Positions 7,831-16,226 of a stretch of 64,000 nucleotides of DNA are shown here, one piece after another. The translations under genes were made by a program, and so were the position numbers. Position 1 is the first letter of the stretch. Each line of letters begins with the position of its first letter. The notes beneath the pieces are model-generated. The model saw nothing but the letters and a program-made list of their open reading frames with translations. It was not told the DNA's origin and made no database searches. Origin of the DNA: Sporosarcina luteola (lineage in GTDB: Bacteria > Bacillota > Bacilli > Bacillales_A > Planococcaceae); the NCBI GenBank assembly GCA_014204635.1, contig JACHLS010000002.1, forward strand, positions 395,750 through 459,749, read 5' to 3'.

Positions 7831-8676
7831 ATGAAAACAGCAATCGTGACCGACAGTACAGCATACTTGCCGTCTGACCAAATAGAAGAACTCAATATAC
7901 ATGTCATACCGCTCACTGTGACAATTGAAGGCCATGCATATGACGAGGAGATCGATCTTACTGCTGAGGATTTTTACGATAAGGTTCGTGGCAACGGACC
8001 GCTCCCTAAAACATCCCAGCCACCGGTCGGCAGGTTCGTAGAATTATTTGAAGCGCTCAGCCAAGAGTATGATGCCGTCATTTCCATTCACTTATCGAGC
8101 GGTATCAGTGGTACATACGCAGGTGCTGTCCAAGCAGGAGAAATGGTGAAGGATATTGAAGTCTTCGCATTTGATTCGGAGATCTCCTGCTACGTGCAAG
8201 GGTTCTATGTGCTTCGGGCTGCTGAGATGGCTCAAGAAGGTGTCGAACCGCAAGCCATCTTGGACGAGCTCTCTGAAATGAAAAAGACCTTGCGCGCCTA
8301 TTTCATGGTCGATGATCTGGCCCATTTGCAGCGCGGCGGCCGGTTGTCTGGCGCCCAAGCATTAATCGGCGGGTTATTGCAAGTGAAGCCGATTCTGCAT
8401 TTTAAAAATAAAGTAATTGTGCCGTTTGAAAAGATCCGAACACGTAAAAAAGCGATGAAGCGGATTGCGGACTTATTGGCAGAAGATGCTGCGAAAATGC
8501 CGCTTGAAGCTGTCATCATTCATGCCAACCAGCTTGAAGAAGCAGAGGCTTGGCGGGAAGAACTAACAGCCAGGCTTCCGGATGTCAAATTCACAATCAG
8601 CCATTTCGGTCCTGTCATCGGCACGCATTTGGGCGAAGGCTCGATGGGGCTGGGCTGGGTAAAACGAAGAACATAA
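7831..8676 (+). CDS. DegV family fatty-acid-binding protein
   Basis: The 281-residue protein carries DegV features: AIVTDSTAYL at the start, KTSQPPVGRF near residue 59, and SIHLSSGISGTY near residue 87, which together form the buried fatty-acid pocket. Proteins of this family (FakB) present fatty acids to the FakA kinase. ATG 7831 is preferred over the in-frame TTG 7822, since AACAGGAG precedes it at normal spacing. It lies 21 bp upstream of comFA and probably shares its transcript, as degV does with comF in Bacillus. Confidence 0.92.
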   Translation: MKTAIVTDSTAYLPSDQIEELNIHVIPLTVTIEGHAYDEEIDLTAEDFYDKVRGNGPLPKTSQPPVGRFVELFEALSQEYDAVISIHLSSGISGTYAGAVQAGEMVKDIEVFAFDSEISCYVQGFYVLRAAEMAQEGVEPQAILDELSEMKKTLRAYFMVDDLAHLQRGGRLSGAQALIGGLLQVKPILHFKNKVIVPFEKIRTRKKAMKRIADLLAEDAAKMPLEAVIIHANQLEEAEAWREELTARLPDVKFTISHFGPVIGTHLGEGSMGLGWVKRRT

Positions 8677-8697
8677 TCCAAGAGAGGTGAGCTGTTC

Positions 8698-10077
8698 ATG
8701 GGTCAACCTTTCCATACAGCCGTCAGGGACTTCCTTGATGGCCGTATATGGTTACGCAGGCATACCCCATTTCCAAAAGACATCATCGATCGCCACATAC
8801 AGGAAGGATTCATTCAAACTATCCCCGGAATCCAAACGAACACCACGGTGCTGAATCAAACTCACCACACATGCAACCGCTGTGAAAACAACGATCCAAC
8901 CCGCTTTACGACATTCCATTGCGCGAAATGTGAGGGAACTTGCACATACTGCCGAAAGTGCCTGAAAATGGGCCGCATCTCATCTTGCACAGAGCTGATC
9001 CTCTGGAGGGGAGAACCCGTTTCATTTTCAATTCAACACGCACTCGCCTGGCAAGGAACCTTAACGTCATCCCAACAACAAGCGGCTGATGACATGATTG
9101 ACAGCACGAACAAAGGAAGATCCCATCTCATCCATGCGGTATGCGGCTCTGGAAAAACGGAAATGTTATTTCCACCGATTCACGAGCTGCTCCTTGCAGG
9201 AAAACGAGTTTGCCTCGCAGCCCCGCGCGTCGACGTCATACTTGAACTGGAACCGAGACTGAAGGCGGCCTTTCCCGAGACGTCTATTGAGGCACTTTAT
9301 GGCGGCACGGAATTGACGAAACAAGCCGCACAGCTCGTTTTGGCGACGACACATCAGTTATACCGCTTCCGTCATACGTTTGATGCCGTATTCGTCGATG
9401 AGGCGGATGCATTTCCCTACACCGCAGATCAAACATTGCGCCAAGCTGTGCAAAAAGCGGCCAAACCCGGAACCCCTGTCCACTATGTCACTGCCACCCC
9501 ATCCGAAGAATTGCTATCCACGATGAAGAAGACCGGTTCCATCTCCACCATTAACAGGCGGTATCACGGTTATCCGTTGCCCGTGCCCCGCTATGAAACA
9601 TTATGGAATTATGAGAAGCAGATCAAGAAAGGAAAACTCCCTCAGAAACTGATCGTCTGGACGTCAGCGAGACTGAAGAAACGGGAACCATTCCTTTTAT
9701 TTTTTCATCATATCGGTCTTATGGAACAGGCCTTGCCATTGTTACAAGCACTCGACGGTAGAATCCGTTCCGTGCACGCGGCCCATCCGGACCGCAAAGA
9801 ACACGTTCAAGCGCTCCGCAATGAACAGCTGCCAGGACTTCTTACAACTACGATTCTGGAGCGGGGGATTACGATTCCTAACATCCAAGTAGCGGTTGTG
9901 GGAGCGGAACAAAAGATTTTTAACAAAGGGGCCCTGATCCAGATCGGCGGGCGGGTCGGACGGTCCGTGAACTTTCCAGCCGGGGATTTCGTCTTGTTTC
10001 ATAATGGGATCACCTATGCGATGGATGATGCCAAGCGGGAGATCGAGCGCTTGAACGAAGGAGGCATAGGAAAATGA
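8698..10077 (+). CDS. comFA: ComFA, DNA-uptake helicase
   Basis: A 459-residue ATP-dependent DNA translocase for natural transformation. An N-terminal four-cysteine zinc finger (CNRCEN...CAKC, then CTYCRKC, about residues 60-98) precedes the helicase core: Walker A CGSGKTEM (about 150), VFVDEADAF (DEAD box), YVTATPS, then in domain 2 TTTILERGITIPNIQV and IGGRVGRS. It drives single-stranded DNA through the ComEC channel on the cytoplasmic side. GAGAGGTGA precedes ATG 8698. comFC overlaps by 4 bp; comFB is missing from between them. Confidence 0.95.
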   Translation: MGQPFHTAVRDFLDGRIWLRRHTPFPKDIIDRHIQEGFIQTIPGIQTNTTVLNQTHHTCNRCENNDPTRFTTFHCAKCEGTCTYCRKCLKMGRISSCTELILWRGEPVSFSIQHALAWQGTLTSSQQQAADDMIDSTNKGRSHLIHAVCGSGKTEMLFPPIHELLLAGKRVCLAAPRVDVILELEPRLKAAFPETSIEALYGGTELTKQAAQLVLATTHQLYRFRHTFDAVFVDEADAFPYTADQTLRQAVQKAAKPGTPVHYVTATPSEELLSTMKKTGSISTINRRYHGYPLPVPRYETLWNYEKQIKKGKLPQKLIVWTSARLKKREPFLLFFHHIGLMEQALPLLQALDGRIRSVHAAHPDRKEHVQALRNEQLPGLLTTTILERGITIPNIQVAVVGAEQKIFNKGALIQIGGRVGRSVNFPAGDFVLFHNGITYAMDDAKREIERLNEGGIGK

Positions 10078-10676
10078 CCAGATGCCTCCTTTGCGAACAA
10101 CAATTGGAGAGGCGGCCAACATGGCAAGGACTTCTCGGCATACAGAAAAAACAACATCTATGCGAAATCTGTTCAAATTCATTCCAACGTGCCGACATAA
10201 TAGAAGAAGGCAATTTGTTAGACAGCGTCCATTCGCTTTATGAATACAATGAAGCGATGCGGGAGTTCTTCCATCAGTATAAGTTTTTGCAGGATGTGGC
10301 ACTTGCTGACGTGTTTGCAGGAGAATTGCGAAGCGTCCTGAAAGAAAAAATAGCGGTCGTTCCAATTCCGATGCATCCTGACAAGCGGATCGAGCGGACA
10401 TTCGCCCATGTGGAAGAGCTGTTAAGAAGCGCTGTTGTACCATTCCTCCTGTTGCTTGAGAAGACAAGTACGGAAGTAATGGGAGAGAAGACGAGGGAAG
10501 AGCGTTTGGCAATGAAGCCTTTATTCATATTACAAAAACATGCCGTCATCGAACCGATCACGTATACGATCGTGGATGACATATACACCACCGGCACGAC
10601 ATTAAACCAGGCGGCGTTTGTTTTGAAAGAAGCGGGCGCAAAGCGGGTGGAAGCAGTGACATTAATCAGAGCTTGA
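10074..10676 (+). CDS. comFC: ComFC, phosphoribosyltransferase-like competence protein
   Basis: The 200-residue protein has an N-terminal zinc-binding motif (CLLC near residue 3 and CEIC near residue 32) and a C-terminal PRTase-like fold with the PRPP loop VDDIYTTGTTLNQA (about residues 162-175). It interacts with ComFA in DNA uptake. The start ATG overlaps the comFA stop (ATGA). The following gene starts 18 bp later. Confidence 0.94.
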   Translation: MTRCLLCEQQLERRPTWQGLLGIQKKQHLCEICSNSFQRADIIEEGNLLDSVHSLYEYNEAMREFFHQYKFLQDVALADVFAGELRSVLKEKIAVVPIPMHPDKRIERTFAHVEELLRSAVVPFLLLLEKTSTEVMGEKTREERLAMKPLFILQKHAVIEPITYTIVDDIYTTGTTLNQAAFVLKEAGAKRVEAVTLIRA

Positions 10677-10693
10677 TGACTGGAGTGAACAAC

Positions 10694-11113
10694 ATGGCAG
10701 AATTACGGAATTGCCCGACATGCGGTGAATTTTTTAACTATACAGGCGTCCGGGACGTTTGTGCAAAATGTGCAATGTCTGAGGAGAAATTGTATGAGGA
10801 AGTGTACCGTTTCTTGCGGAAGCGCGAAAACCGCGCCGCAAATATTGAACGGATCGTTGAAATGACCGGTGTTACAGAGTCGCTGTTGTATAAATGGGTT
10901 CGCAAAGGACGTTTGCAGCCCGCGCTGTTTCCGAATCTCGGTTATCCGTGCGACAACTGCGGCAAGCTGACGATAAAAGGGAAGCTTTGTGATGACTGCA
11001 CGGATGATTTGAAAAGCGAACTACGTACTTTTGAAGCGGCGCAGGAGTTTCGGGAAGCCGTTCAAAATTCAGAACGCGCAACCTATCTATCTGATAAACG
11101 CAGAAACCGGTAG
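10694..11113 (+). CDS. yvyF: YvyF/TIGR03826 flagellar operon protein
   Basis: A 139-residue regulator-like protein: zinc-ribbon cysteine pairs at the N-terminus (CPTC, CAKC) and C-terminus (CDNC, CDDC) around a short helix-turn-helix-like segment (IERIVEMTGVTESLLYKWVRKGRL). It belongs to the family always found between comF and flgM in Bacillales; its role in late flagellar gene control is not fully defined. ATG 10694 is chosen over earlier in-frame codons because GGAGTGA (10682-10688) precedes it. Confidence 0.88.
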   Translation: MAELRNCPTCGEFFNYTGVRDVCAKCAMSEEKLYEEVYRFLRKRENRAANIERIVEMTGVTESLLYKWVRKGRLQPALFPNLGYPCDNCGKLTIKGKLCDDCTDDLKSELRTFEAAQEFREAVQNSERATYLSDKRRNR

Positions 11114-11136
11114 TCCCCTAGTGGACAACCGGTTTT
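11104..11136 (+). terminator. Hairpin terminator after yvyF
   Basis: AACCGGT (11105-11111) pairs with ACCGGTT (11128-11134) around an inner GTCC/GGAC stem, followed by a short T-run. It separates comF-yvyF transcription from flgM. Confidence 0.7.
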
Positions 11137-11327
11137 CCAAGCATTAGGGCAATAAGTGTGCCATTCTCCTATAACTACCGGACCGTTCTCCTTTTTCGTT
11201 CCAAAGTCCCTAAATGTTTACCGTTTCCAACCGAAATAAACTACAAGAAGCATAGTACGACCCATCTTGCTGTAAAATAAAGGTGTCAATTTGTTTTGGC
11301 ACACAACACTTGAAAGGAGCGGGGTCC

Positions 11328-11591
11328 ATGAAAATAAACAAATTCAATATTCCGCCCGTCAATCCATACCGGGCAAACCAAGTGAAAGCCGATCAGGCGA
11401 AAGAGAAGGCGTCTACGCAAATGGATAAAATCGAAATCTCTTCTAAGGCAAAGCAGCTGTCCGAAGTCACTCCATTTGAAGCGAAACGGAACGAACGGAT
11501 CCAGCAGCTGAAAGCGCAAATCGAATCCGGGGAATACAAAGTCGAGCCTGAAAAGCTCGCATCTGATTTAATCAAGTACTTTCAAAAATAA
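11328..11591 (+). CDS. flgM: FlgM, anti-sigma-D factor
   Basis: An 87-residue protein with typical FlgM sequence: an unstructured N-terminal part, DKIEISSKAKQL near residue 34, and a C-terminal sigma-binding helix region (RIQQLKAQIESGEYKVEPEKLASDLIKYF). It holds sigma-D inactive until the hook-basal body is finished. ATG 11328 is chosen because AAAGGAG (11313-11319) precedes it. It heads the flgM-flgN-flgK-flgL operon. I found no convincing sigma-D box upstream. Confidence 0.93.
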   Translation: MKINKFNIPPVNPYRANQVKADQAKEKASTQMDKIEISSKAKQLSEVTPFEAKRNERIQQLKAQIESGEYKVEPEKLASDLIKYFQK

Positions 11592-11614
11592 GTGAAATGA
11601 AAGTGGTGAACAGC

Positions 11615-12112
11615 ATGTCCATCGATACAATCTTGTCGATTCTCGACAACTTGGAAAAACTTCATAAAAGCTTGCTCCGAATTGCGAACGACAAAACCGC
11701 ACTCATCAAGAGCGGCGACATCATGGGCATCGACCAACTCCTGAAAGACGAACAGGCACATATCGCCGCTATCGTCCAAGTCGACCGCGACAGGCAAAAA
11801 GCAGTGGCTGCATACATGGCTGGACAAGGACGTCCTGTGCCGCAAAACCCGAGCATCGCTCAACTGATCGAAGTAGCACCCGAACCGGACAAAACCCGTC
11901 TATTGGAGGCGAAGGACCGTCTCCTGCACGCGATTCATGAATTGAAATGGCAAAACGATCTGAACCAAAAGCTCACCTACCAATCCCTTCAATTCGTGAA
12001 TCTGTCGCTGGACATGGTCCGCCCACGTCCCGAATCGGCCACCTACTCAATAACAGAAATCAACGGCAAAAAAGAGACGAAGGACATCCCGTCTTTCGAT
12101 TCTCAAGCCTAA
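11615..12112 (+). CDS. flgN: FlgN, export chaperone for hook-filament junction proteins
   Basis: A 165-residue helical FlgN-family protein (IDTILSILDNLEKLHKSLLRIANDKTALI at the start). It escorts FlgK and FlgL, encoded next, to the flagellar export gate. Start ATG 11615 follows AAGTGGTGA; ATG 11597 is a less likely alternative that lies just after the flgM stop. Confidence 0.9.
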   Translation: MSIDTILSILDNLEKLHKSLLRIANDKTALIKSGDIMGIDQLLKDEQAHIAAIVQVDRDRQKAVAAYMAGQGRPVPQNPSIAQLIEVAPEPDKTRLLEAKDRLLHAIHELKWQNDLNQKLTYQSLQFVNLSLDMVRPRPESATYSITEINGKKETKDIPSFDSQA

Positions 12113-12127
12113 GGAGGACACACAACC

Positions 12128-13663
12128 ATGCGTTCCACATTCATGGGTCTTGAAACAAACAAACGCGGTCTCTACACCCAGCAGTCCGCCCTTTATACAA
12201 CCGGCCACAATATTAGCAATGCGAATACCCTTGGCTACTCCCGCCAGCGCGTCAACATGCAGGCAACCGCTGGCTTCCCTGGCGTCGGCCTGAATGCAGG
12301 AACGATGCCTGGATTCCTCGGAACTGGAGTGGAAGCAGGCTCGATTCAACGGATCCGTGATACGTTCGTCGATCAGCAGTATCGCCAGGAATCGAATAAG
12401 CTTGGATACTGGGAATCCCGATCAAAGGCGATCGAGCAGATGGAGGATGTGCTTGCGGAGCCGTCTGAATATGGTTTGCAGAAATCATTGAGTGAGTTTT
12501 GGGCTTCCTTGCAGACGCTTGCCAGCAGTCCGGAAAATGGGGGAGCACGTGCTGTTGCCGTAGAACGAGGTGTAGCAGTTGCGGAGTCCTTCAATTATAT
12601 GCATAAATCCTTGACGGAAATCCAGGATAATCTAGGGAAAGAGCTCGGTGTATCGACAAAAGACATTAACTCCATCATGCAGCAGATTGCCGACTTGAAC
12701 CGCCAAATTTCGAATGTCGAGCCGAATGGCTATATGCCGAATGACTTATATGATGCTCGAGATCTATTGCTAGATAAATTGTCTACATATGTGCCAATTG
12801 AAGTGAGCTATGAGAAATCGGGTGGCCGCGCTCTTGCGATTGCGGAAGGTTCTGTAACGGTTAGTATAAAGACAAACGGGGAATCGATCACAGTTGTAAA
12901 AGGAAAAGACTATGCGGAGATGAGCATTAAAGATGCCGTCGCTGGAGATCCTCAGAGCTCTGACAAGATGACAGGATTTACGTTTACTGCCAATGGAGAG
13001 GCGAATGGCGGAGACTTTGACATTTCAGATATGCAAAAATCCGGCGAGCTGAAGTCGCTAGTCGACTCATTTGGATATAACGATGGCACAGGCGTCAAAG
13101 GACTTTATCCTGATATGATTGACAAATTGAATAAAATGGCCCAAGAATTTGCACATGCTTTCAACGAGCAACATAAAGCTGGGAAAGATTTAGAAGGCAA
13201 TACAGGCGAGACCTTTTTTGAGCCGGAGGATAAAGATGCTATATCTGCGGCGACTATTTCCGTCAATCAAGCTATCCAGGATAATCCTAATAAACTGGCT
13301 GCTGCTAATCAGGAGCATACCGGTATAGAAGCGGGGAACGGAAAGAATGCCAAGGCCCTCGCAGATGTCCAGTTCAAGAAAATCAGTGCGTTAGATAATT
13401 CAACTGTACAATCGTATTATTCCGGCGTGATCGGCGAACTCGGTGTAGAAGGCCAGCAATCCAACAATATGACGTTTAATGCGACTACACTGCTTGGAGC
13501 GGTTTCCAACCGCAGAGATTCCATCAGCTCGGTCTCACTGGATGAAGAAATGACCAATATGATTCAATTCCAACAAGCATATAATGCTTCCGCCCGCATG
13601 ATTACAGTCATTGACGAAACGCTCGACAAAATCATCAATGGCATGGGCGTTGTCGGCAGGTAA
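12128..13663 (+). CDS. flgK: FlgK, hook-filament junction protein 1
   Basis: A 511-residue axial protein. The N-terminal flagellar rod/hook signature is present (GLYTQQSALYTTGHNISNAN, about residues 14-33) and the C-terminal D0 helix (MIQFQQAYNASARMITVIDETLDKII). It forms the joint between hook and filament with FlgL. A strong AAGGAGG site precedes ATG 12128. Confidence 0.95.
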   Translation: MRSTFMGLETNKRGLYTQQSALYTTGHNISNANTLGYSRQRVNMQATAGFPGVGLNAGTMPGFLGTGVEAGSIQRIRDTFVDQQYRQESNKLGYWESRSKAIEQMEDVLAEPSEYGLQKSLSEFWASLQTLASSPENGGARAVAVERGVAVAESFNYMHKSLTEIQDNLGKELGVSTKDINSIMQQIADLNRQISNVEPNGYMPNDLYDARDLLLDKLSTYVPIEVSYEKSGGRALAIAEGSVTVSIKTNGESITVVKGKDYAEMSIKDAVAGDPQSSDKMTGFTFTANGEANGGDFDISDMQKSGELKSLVDSFGYNDGTGVKGLYPDMIDKLNKMAQEFAHAFNEQHKAGKDLEGNTGETFFEPEDKDAISAATISVNQAIQDNPNKLAAANQEHTGIEAGNGKNAKALADVQFKKISALDNSTVQSYYSGVIGELGVEGQQSNNMTFNATTLLGAVSNRRDSISSVSLDEEMTNMIQFQQAYNASARMITVIDETLDKIINGMGVVGR

Positions 13664-13681
13664 GAAAGGGGATCGAAATAA

Positions 13682-14587
13682 ATGCGTGTAACACAATCTA
13701 TGCTCTCGAGTAATATGCTCCGGAATCTCACAACAAGCTACAACAAGATGGGGAAACTCCAAGAGCAGATTAATACAGGTAAAAAAGTAAACCGTCCATC
13801 CGACGATCCAGTCGTTGTAATGAAAGGACTCGGATACGGGATGCAAGTTGATAAAGTAGCCCAATTCCAGAAAAACTTGACCGAAGTCAATAACTGGATG
13901 GATAGTTCAGATGATGCGCTGGATGGGGTTGGTTCTGTATTGGATAGAGCCAAGTACATTACAACCAATGCAGCAAATACTGGAACCATGACCCCTGGTG
14001 ATCGGGACAAGATTAAAGTTGAACTGGAACAGTTGCGCCAACAGATTCAAGATTTGGCTAATACCAAAGTTGGAGATAAGTATATTTTTAGTGGGTCTCT
14101 AACGGATACACCGCTTTACGATAAAGCGAACAATCAATATCCACTTTTAAGCACTGATAGTACTCCAAATGGAGCAGCAACAGCTTATGAAAAAAACATA
14201 GAGATTGAAGTATTCGACGGTGTCAGCTTACGTGTTAACTCTACAGCTGGAAAAATGTTTAAAGATATTGATACTATGTTTCAAGAGTTGGCTGATATCG
14301 GAGAAGATGGAGTCGGATTTAGCGAAGGAATTGAAAAGATAGACAACTTGATGAATGACGTTCTGACCCATCGTGCAGACATCGGAGCGCGCTCCAACCG
14401 AGCCGAACTTATGAGCAACCGTCTCGAAATGCAGGAAGGGGCTGCAAAAAAACAACGCTCCGAAAATGAAGATATCGACTATGAAAAAGCCATCACGGAA
14501 ATGATTACGCAAGAATCAATCCATCGTGCGGCACTTTCTGTAGGAGCACGAATCATTCAACCTTCTTTAGTCGACTTTTTACGCTAA
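13682..14587 (+). CDS. flgL: FlgL, hook-filament junction protein 3
   Basis: A 301-residue flagellin-fold protein (MRVTQSMLSSNMLRNL at the start, LQEQINTGKKVNRPSDDPV near residue 28, and DYEKAITEMITQE near the C-terminus). It lies directly after flgK, 18 bp apart, in the same operon, and caps the junction to which flagellin is added. Confidence 0.95.
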   Translation: MRVTQSMLSSNMLRNLTTSYNKMGKLQEQINTGKKVNRPSDDPVVVMKGLGYGMQVDKVAQFQKNLTEVNNWMDSSDDALDGVGSVLDRAKYITTNAANTGTMTPGDRDKIKVELEQLRQQIQDLANTKVGDKYIFSGSLTDTPLYDKANNQYPLLSTDSTPNGAATAYEKNIEIEVFDGVSLRVNSTAGKMFKDIDTMFQELADIGEDGVGFSEGIEKIDNLMNDVLTHRADIGARSNRAELMSNRLEMQEGAAKKQRSENEDIDYEKAITEMITQESIHRAALSVGARIIQPSLVDFLR

Positions 14588-14598
14588 TTAGTTAAGCA

Positions 14599-14639
14599 GT
14601 GCCAGGTAAATAACTCAAATGAAGAGGTTTACCTGGCAC
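14599..14639. repeat. Perfect 12-bp inverted repeat between flgL and yviE
   Basis: GTGCCAGGTAAA (14599-14610) and its exact complement (14628-14639) form a strong hairpin with a 17-nt loop. No T-run follows on either strand, so it is not a typical terminator. It could be an RNA-processing or attenuation element within the operon. Confidence 0.7.
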
Positions 14640-14667
14640 CTATCCATTGGGGCGAATAGGTGATAGC

Positions 14668-15222
14668 ATGCAAATTCCACAACTTCAAATTCAAACAACC
14701 CGGGGAGTCCTTGGTCTTCAAATCGACAAGCCAGTGCAGGAAATCGAACAGCCTAAAGCCACTCAACACATTGAACAACCCGCCGCAATTCTTGAAATGT
14801 CCACGACGAGGCCTCAAATTTCAATTGATACAACGGAAAACCGTGCCGATCTGGATTTAAAAAGTCCACTGCGACGCGGAAATGAAAATGCCCGCTACGG
14901 CATGCAGCAAGTACTTGAAGGTGTAGGCAGACGTGCACAGGAAGGACAGCAATTGATGCGGATAGAGGATGGCGGCAATGCGCTTGTTAATTTGATTAAA
15001 CAGGATACGAACCGTCCTAATGCACCACTAGGCATCCAGTTTGTGGGTGATCGGTTAAAAATTCAAACAAATTTCTCGCCAGGCACATTAGATATCAAGG
15101 CCACGCCGCAAAAGCCAACCCATGAGGTTCAAATCAACCGGCCTGTCCATCAGTACACTCCTGGGAAAGTGACAGGGATAGTAGAACAGTATCCGTCCAT
15201 TGAAATGGATTGGAAGGTATAA
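14668..15222 (+). CDS. yviE: YviE/DUF6470 family protein
   Basis: A 184-residue protein of the family found between flgL and fliW in Bacillales. It begins with QIPQLQIQTTRGVLGLQI and ends in a conserved IEMDWKV. Its function is unknown; family context implies a role in late flagellar assembly. ATG 14668 follows AGGTGAT at normal spacing. Confidence 0.88.
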   Translation: MQIPQLQIQTTRGVLGLQIDKPVQEIEQPKATQHIEQPAAILEMSTTRPQISIDTTENRADLDLKSPLRRGNENARYGMQQVLEGVGRRAQEGQQLMRIEDGGNALVNLIKQDTNRPNAPLGIQFVGDRLKIQTNFSPGTLDIKATPQKPTHEVQINRPVHQYTPGKVTGIVEQYPSIEMDWKV

Positions 15223-15240
15223 AACATGTAAGCAGATGTC

Positions 15241-15265
15241 AGAACGTATTTTACGTTCTTTTTTT
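15241..15265 (+). terminator. Rho-independent terminator after yviE
   Basis: AGAACGTA (15241-15248) pairs with TACGTTCT (15252-15259) across a TTT loop, followed by T through 15265. Confidence 0.9.
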
Positions 15266-15340
15266 ATGCATAGTTTAATGAGAATGTTATTCTATAAACA
15301 ATTAATCTGTTAGATAGTAGATTGAAAAAGGAGTGATTAC

Positions 15341-15772
15341 ATGATGATCCAAACAAAATTTCATGGCCCAATGGAAATGGAAACCGACCAGCTTTGGAAT
15401 TTTCCCAAAGGTCTTCCTGGTTTCGAGAACGAAAGAAAGTTTGTCCTTCTGCCGATCGAAGGCAATGATATGTTTCAAGTGCTGCAATCTGTACAAACGC
15501 CAACTGTCGCTTTTATTGTAGCTAATCCCTATACATGGGCAACAGACTATACATTTGAGATTGACGAACCAACTGTCGAACTGCTGGAAATAAAAAAAGA
15601 AGACGATATCTTCGTACTTGGCATATTGTCACTGAAACAACCGTTCGAAGCATCAACAATCAACTTGCAGGCTCCTCTTATCTTCCAGCTCCATAACCGA
15701 CAAGCCAAGCAGATGATCTTAAACGACAACCGTTTTACGATCCGCCACCCGATCGGCAAAGGAGGGAACTGA
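15341..15772 (+). CDS. fliW: FliW, CsrA antagonist and flagellin-binding assembly factor
   Basis: A 143-residue FliW (LWNFPKGLPGFENERKFVLLPIE near the N-terminus is the family hallmark). It binds either cytoplasmic flagellin or CsrA, and so couples hag translation to flagellin export. AAAAAGGAG (15325-15333) precedes ATG 15341. csrA follows after one base. Confidence 0.95.
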   Translation: MMIQTKFHGPMEMETDQLWNFPKGLPGFENERKFVLLPIEGNDMFQVLQSVQTPTVAFIVANPYTWATDYTFEIDEPTVELLEIKKEDDIFVLGILSLKQPFEASTINLQAPLIFQLHNRQAKQMILNDNRFTIRHPIGKGGN

Positions 15773-15773
15773 G

Positions 15774-15995
15774 ATGCTCGTCTTATCCAGGAAAACAAAT
15801 GAAACCCTCAAAATCGGCGATGCCATTGAAATTAAAATCCTTGAAATCAAAGGAGATACTGTACGGATTGGCATTGAAGCACCAAAGGACATTGACATTC
15901 TTCGCGGTGAACTTGTCCAAACCATTTCTGAAACAAATACGGAGTCGATTGAGATATCTTCCGACTTATTCTCGGAGTTAATCAAAAACAAGTAA
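15774..15995 (+). CDS. csrA: CsrA, translational repressor of flagellin
   Basis: A 73-residue RNA-binding protein starting MLVLSRKTNETLKIGD, with the RNA-contact strand near residue 43 (APKDIDILRGELV). It blocks the hag ribosome site, and is itself held off by FliW. The hag leader just downstream carries two matching GGA sites. Confidence 0.96.
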   Translation: MLVLSRKTNETLKIGDAIEIKILEIKGDTVRIGIEAPKDIDILRGELVQTISETNTESIEISSDLFSELIKNK

Positions 15996-16003
15996 ACGAA
16001 CAT

Positions 16004-16053
16004 GCCAGAAACGAGGGGCCGAGCGCCTTCGTTTCTGGCAAAATTAGTTCTTT
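16004..16053 (+). terminator. Hairpin after csrA, probable terminator
   Basis: GCCAGAAACGA (16004-16014) and its exact complement (16029-16039) form an 11-bp stem. The T-rich tract comes several bases later (about 16047-16053), so it is a weaker terminator than those elsewhere in the operon. Confidence 0.6.
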
Positions 16054-16094
16054 TTATATTCTATAATAATCTTCATAATTTCTTTCTACAAATC

Positions 16095-16121
16095 GCTAAA
16101 CACTTTTCCAAGCCATCCGAT
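16095..16121 (+). promoter_or_regulatory. Sigma-D promoter of hag
   Basis: TAAA (16095-16098), a 15-bp spacer and TCCGATAT (16114-16121) match the sigma-D consensus at all but one position. Transcription should begin near 16128. Confidence 0.88.
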
Positions 16122-16132
16122 ATTAGTAATGT

Positions 16133-16218
16133 AAGCGGTCGATAGAGACCGGCCGGCTCCATCGACCGCCGAACAACATGGGTCACAAGGACGTGAACCC
16201 GCCACATACTCAAGGAGG
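16133..16218 (+). promoter_or_regulatory. hag 5' leader with CsrA-binding hairpin
   Basis: A first 9-bp hairpin (16133-16141 with 16161-16169) is followed by a second (GGGTCAC at 16180-16186 with GTGAACCC at 16193-16200, one bulged A) that displays AAGGAC in its loop. A second GGA lies within the AAGGAGG ribosome site (16212-16218). A loop-borne GGA plus one in the ribosome site is the arrangement used by CsrA on hag in Bacillus subtilis; the match here is structural inference. Confidence 0.75.
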
Positions 16219-16226
16219 AAATGAAA

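Noticed and set aside
9742..10512. A 256-codon minus-strand open frame opposite comFA and comFC
   Set aside because: It is antisense to two well-recognised, overlapping genes and its translation resembles no protein family.
11220..11280. A sigma-D promoter before flgM
   Set aside because: TAAA is present, but the matching -10 region reads TACGACCC, agreeing at only three positions.
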